DNA from: JAQVWU01 sp964628455
GTDB lineage: Bacteria; Bacillota; Clostridia; Oscillospirales; CAG-272
Direction: 5' to 3'
Assembly (NCBI GenBank): GCA_964628455.1
Contig: CAZVPD010000166.1
Location: forward strand, 1 to 7,851
Length of the DNA: 7,851 nucleotides
The position numbers were made by a program, and so were the translations under genes. Shown piece by piece: positions 5,503-7,851 of this stretch. The notes beneath the pieces were generated by a model that did no database searches, was not told the DNA's origin, and saw nothing but the letters and a program-made list of their open reading frames with translations. Numbering within the stretch: the first letter of the stretch is position 1; every line of letters begins with the position of its first letter.

Positions 5503-6078
5503 ATGTGCGGTCGCTATACGATTTATACCGATGCGGACGAACGTGAACTTCTGGAAATACTGCGCGTTATAGAAGCGGGCGGAAAAGGAAAAGCCGGACT
5601 TGACTATAAAACAGGGGAGATATTTCCTTCGGACCGTGTACCCCTGATGATACGCGGTAACAGCGGCGGGATGAATATCATCCTTTCCGACTGGGGATAC
5701 CCGGTCGGGGGACGGATGATCATCAACGCGCGGCGTGAAACAGCCGCGGAAAAGCCTTTATTCAGAGATTCGTTTTACAGCCGCCGCTGTGTGGTCCCGT
5801 CAACCGGTTTTTATGAGTGGGACAGCCAAAAAAAGAAATATTTATTTAATCTGCCCGAAACAAAAATGCTTTACATGGCGGGTTTATGGCGCAGGGCAGG
5901 CGAATTTCCGGAATTTGTCATCCTAACCGCCGACGCCAACAATTCCGTAAAAACCGTTCATGACCGCATGCCGCTTGTGCTTCCCCGCGGTAAAATCGAA
6001 AGCTGGCTATACGATGATGAAGACGCGGCAAACATGACCGGATATCAGCTCCCGGAATTGCTTAAAAAAGCAGGATAA
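5503..6078 (+). CDS. SRAP-domain abasic-site processing protein (YedK/HMCES family)
   Basis: The product is 191 aa, slightly shorter than the usual 200-230. SRAP proteins form a thiazolidine DNA-protein crosslink through Cys2 with abasic sites in single-stranded DNA, protecting them during replication. The key residues are all visible: Cys2 right after the initiator Met (MCGRY), Asn75 and Arg77 in INARRET, Glu105 in TGFYEW and His153 in VHDRMP. Cys2 is only usable after Met removal, which also fixes this ATG as the start. Only 4 bp separate it from the stop of the S24 repressor; AGGTGA (5493-5498) serves as a somewhat close ribosome site and contains that stop codon. The two genes are one operon. 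The placement agrees with the known genomic association of SRAP genes with SOS-response genes. A strong terminator follows. Confidence 0.93.
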   Translation: MCGRYTIYTDADERELLEILRVIEAGGKGKAGLDYKTGEIFPSDRVPLMIRGNSGGMNIILSDWGYPVGGRMIINARRETAAEKPLFRDSFYSRRCVVPSTGFYEWDSQKKKYLFNLPETKMLYMAGLWRRAGEFPEFVILTADANNSVKTVHDRMPLVLPRGKIESWLYDDEDAANMTGYQLPELLKKAG

Positions 6079-6125
6079 AAAAACACCTCTGTGCCGGACG
6101 AATCCGCGGACACAGAGGTGTTTTT
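6079..6125. terminator. Bidirectional rho-independent terminator between SRAP and sulfatase genes
   Basis: CACCTCTGTG (6084-6093) pairs perfectly with CACAGAGGTG (6111-6120). The flanking A-run (6077-6083) and T-run (6121-6125) extend the stem to 15 bp. The 17-nt loop contains an inner CGGA/TCCG pairing. The plus transcript ends in five U and the minus transcript in seven U, so it can stop both the SRAP operon and the convergent sulfatase gene. It starts almost immediately after the SRAP stop. Confidence 0.95.
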
Positions 6126-6130
6126 ATGGA

Positions 6131-6149
6131 ACCTGAATTCAGTTCAGGT
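6131..6149. repeat. 7-bp inverted repeat across the sulfatase stop codon
   Basis: ACCTGAA (6131-6137) and TTCAGGT (6143-6149) are perfect inverted arms around a 5-bp centre; the TGA stop of the sulfatase gene (6139-6141) lies in the middle. It could form a small hairpin just before the terminator. No function is known, and a chance origin is possible. Confidence 0.5.
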
Positions 6150-7608
6150 CTCTGAAATACTGTTTTTTCAATAATTCGATGCCGTATTCACGCGGAGTAT
6201 TTTTTAATCGTTTCAGATAGGCTTCGAGCTGACCGCGGCAGTGCTCGGGCCCGCCCTGCCGCATGACCGTCCACAGGGGATCGGTTTCGTATCCGGACCG
6301 TGTCATCATCGCGTTTTCCCAGTCCAGTATTATTCTTGCTCCGGCAGAGCAAAAGCCGGGCTGCTCATTTGCGATATTTTTTGTTTCATGAGGGTCTTCT
6401 TTTATGTTGAACAGCATTTCCCGCGGGAAAAGATGATAACCTCCGTGAACCGTTCGGATATAGAGATAATCGCCGAATCGGGCGCTGCGCTGGCAAACGT
6501 GGGCGCACTGTGTCAGAACAACGCTGTTTTGAGAACAATCTGTGCCCTCGGTCAGCGTCTTGGCAAAACTGACGCCGTCATACTCATATTTGCCGACGGT
6601 ATGACCACCGACGAGATCGCGGACTGTGGGGCATAAGTCGGCATTTGTATGAAATCCGGAGTCGGTTTTACCGGATATGCCGCCTTTCCACTTAATAATC
6701 ATGGGAATGCGGCAGGTTGTTTCATCGGCGGTTCCGTGTTCAGCATATATGCCGAGTTCACCCATGTTTTCACCGTGGTCGGAAGTTATGATAAAGGATG
6801 TATCGTCATATATGCCGAGAGAATGCAGTTTATTGAGCACCGCTCCTACATGATCATCCGTATATTTGATGCCGCAGTCATAATTATCGATAAAACGCTT
6901 CACATCCTTCAGTGTTTCGAGTTTGCCCGGATGACGGGGAAACAAAGCGGATGAATGATCTGTCCACATTCCGATCTCATTCGCTCCGTGCGGACCGACA
7001 TGCAGGAGATGTTCGCGAAAAAGATCATCCGTAATCCAGTCGTCGGAAAGAGGTTCATCCCGGTACGGCGATCCGTAGTCATCGGGGGTACGGTACGGAG
7101 TATGCGGATCCCAGTATTGTATATGCAGCACCCAGTCCTTCCGAGAACCGTTGCGGTCCAGCCAGTCCAGGACGACGGGGGTGACTTCCGCCGCTGTCTC
7201 ATTGCCGCGGCCGCCGACATTGTATACTTCGCTGAATCCCGAATTGAACCACCAGGATGAATGACGTTCGGCAAACGTCGAGACGGATGCCGTGCGGCAG
7301 CCGGCGCGCCGGAAATGCATAAACAGACTGTTTTCGCTGTATAAATCGGAAAATCCGCGGGACGCACCCTGAGGTCTCAGATCCGCTGCCGTTCCCCCGT
7401 GGCCGACCACTCCCGTTCGTATGCCGAACTGGCCCGTGATCAAAGAAGCCCGTGAAGGCAGACAGGGTGCGTTGGGACAGTAATATCGGTCAAAACGCAC
7501 GCCTTCAGATGCTATGGAATCAATATTCGGAGATGTGTTTCTTTTATATCCGTAGCATCCGAGATGGTCGGGGCGAAGGGTATCGATATCGAAAAATACA
7601 ACTCTCAT
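6139..7608 (-). CDS. Type I sulfatase (formylglycine-dependent), cytoplasmic
   Basis: The product is 489 aa of the alkaline phosphatase/sulfatase superfamily. The N-terminus FDIDTLRPDHLGCYG (6-20) carries the metal-binding aspartate region (D7/D9). CLPSRASLITG (49-59) is the sulfatase signature, in which Cys49 is converted to formylglycine and Arg53 assists; the Cys type is handled in anaerobes by a radical-SAM maturase, which is not in this window. DPHTPY (167-172) and TSDHGENMGE (275-284, with D277/H278) supply further active-site ligands. It hydrolyses sulfate esters, or possibly sulfamates or phosphonates in related members; the substrate is unknown. There is no signal peptide, because the catalytic fold begins at residue 2, so it acts in the cytoplasm. 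The start at 7608 is fixed by AGGAG 7 nt upstream. No transporter or second sulfatase adjoins it on the visible side. Confidence 0.92.
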   Translation of the reverse strand: MRVVFFDIDTLRPDHLGCYGYKRNTSPNIDSIASEGVRFDRYYCPNAPCLPSRASLITGQFGIRTGVVGHGGTAADLRPQGASRGFSDLYSENSLFMHFRRAGCRTASVSTFAERHSSWWFNSGFSEVYNVGGRGNETAAEVTPVVLDWLDRNGSRKDWVLHIQYWDPHTPYRTPDDYGSPYRDEPLSDDWITDDLFREHLLHVGPHGANEIGMWTDHSSALFPRHPGKLETLKDVKRFIDNYDCGIKYTDDHVGAVLNKLHSLGIYDDTSFIITSDHGENMGELGIYAEHGTADETTCRIPMIIKWKGGISGKTDSGFHTNADLCPTVRDLVGGHTVGKYEYDGVSFAKTLTEGTDCSQNSVVLTQCAHVCQRSARFGDYLYIRTVHGGYHLFPREMLFNIKEDPHETKNIANEQPGFCSAGARIILDWENAMMTRSGYETDPLWTVMRQGGPEHCRGQLEAYLKRLKNTPREYGIELLKKQYFRDLN

Positions 7609-7735
7609 GGAGTATCTCCTTTGTTTTGTTCGTTCGATTCATATGAATTCGGAAAATGTTTTACGGACTGATCTGCTCCGAAACGATCTTATCCGCCAGA
7701 GCCGGAAAAAAATAAAACAGAACATGGATATAATT
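7609..7735 (-). other. Predicted leader (5' UTR) of the sulfatase gene, no gene seen
   Basis: This is the interval between the predicted transcription start and the sulfatase ATG. It is longer than the 25-45 nt leaders predicted elsewhere in the window. It contains a perfect 12-bp palindrome ATTCATATGAAT (7637-7648) and short CGGA/TCCG pairings (around 7661-7703). No riboswitch class or leader peptide is recognised. Confidence 0.4.
7616..7620 (-). promoter_or_regulatory. Ribosome binding site of the sulfatase gene
   Basis: AGGAG, within AAAGGAGA on the minus strand, lies 7 nt before the ATG at 7608. It is strong and well spaced, and confirms that the protein starts directly with the catalytic fold rather than with an upstream signal peptide. 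Confidence 0.85.
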
Positions 7736-7741
7736 GCAGTA

Positions 7742-7770
7742 AGTATACCATACAACAGCACCGAATTCAA
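7742..7770 (-). promoter_or_regulatory. Sigma-A promoter of the sulfatase gene
   Basis: Minus strand: -35 TTGAAT (7765-7770), a 17-bp spacer, and -10 TATACT (7742-7747) preceded by TGG, an extended -10 like that of the permease operon promoter. Predicted start of transcription is near 7735, which leaves a leader of about 125 nt. Confidence 0.7.
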
Positions 7771-7851
7771 GTATTCTGCGGTTTTCGGGTTATATTTCTG
7801 TCAAGCATAATTGAAAATGTCCCAAAAAAAATAAAATATAAGCACCAGATT
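7771..7851. other. AT-rich intergenic end of window, nothing assigned
   Basis: This holds an A-rich run (7824-7831) and a lone TTGACA on the minus strand (7799-7804) without a matching -10 at a usable distance. I see no coding region, RNA gene or terminator in the visible part. Confidence 0.5.

Noticed and set aside
6241..6636. 131-codon plus-strand open frame
   Set aside because: It is antisense to the well-supported sulfatase gene, has no ribosome site and shows no recognisable domain.
7799..7804. TTGACA on the minus strand as a second sulfatase promoter
   Set aside because: No -10 hexamer lies at 16-18 bp; the promoter at 7742-7770 is much better.
7607..7810. 67-codon plus-strand open frame over the sulfatase leader
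   Set aside because: It begins within the sulfatase start region, has no ribosome site and no recognisable domain, and crosses the predicted sulfatase promoter.

Overview
The window looks like part of a chromosome from an anaerobic, low-to-mid GC Firmicute, most likely of class Clostridia. The reasons are strong AGGAGG-type ribosome binding sites, near-consensus sigma-A promoters, a clostridial-style Y-family polymerase, an XRE/S24 repressor and a two-cluster ferredoxin/DUF362 protein. This placement is inference from style and gene content; no rRNA or other phylogenetic marker is present. Coding density is high. There is no tRNA, rRNA, insertion sequence, integrase or CRISPR array.

Layout, left to right. 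(1) Positions 3-611 (+): the 3' part of a DUF362/ferredoxin-like iron-sulfur protein cut by the window edge. (2) Positions 608-3257 (-): a two-gene operon of a TauE/SafE-type membrane permease followed by a six-hairpin glycosidase-like protein. It is read from a good promoter just beyond the dinB stop. The glycosidase gene converges on the DUF362 gene and their stop codons overlap. (3) Positions 3332-6078: a divergent DNA-damage-response module. dinB (Y-family polymerase) runs left. An XRE-S24 self-cleaving repressor and a SRAP/YedK-type abasic-site protein run right as a tight pair. (4) A bidirectional terminator at 6079-6125. (5) Positions 6139-7608 (-): a cytoplasmic type I sulfatase with its own promoter and a leader of about 125 nt. 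The last roughly 80 bases hold no recognisable gene.

The most interesting part is the 4586-4757 control region. Both divergent promoters are exact TTGACA-N17-TATAAT matches, facing away from each other. Several nested inverted repeats are superimposed on them: an 11-bp arm at each -35 box, a CC-N9-GG element inside each spacer, and a 13-mer near each transcription start that matches at 12 of 13 positions. Such strong promoters in front of a mutagenic polymerase and its likely repressor imply tight repression. The simplest model is that the S24 protein binds these symmetric sites, cleaves itself after DNA damage (RecA-dependent, by analogy with LexA and UmuD), and thereby releases translesion polymerase and abasic-site protection together. 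The operators and the self-control are inferred. The protein families are clear from their motifs.

The flanking genes (permease, glycosidase, sulfatase) suggest intracellular handling of glycans and sulfated compounds. Neither enzyme has a visible signal peptide, so their substrates would have to be imported. A functional link among these flanking genes, or to the damage module, is not shown by the sequence.
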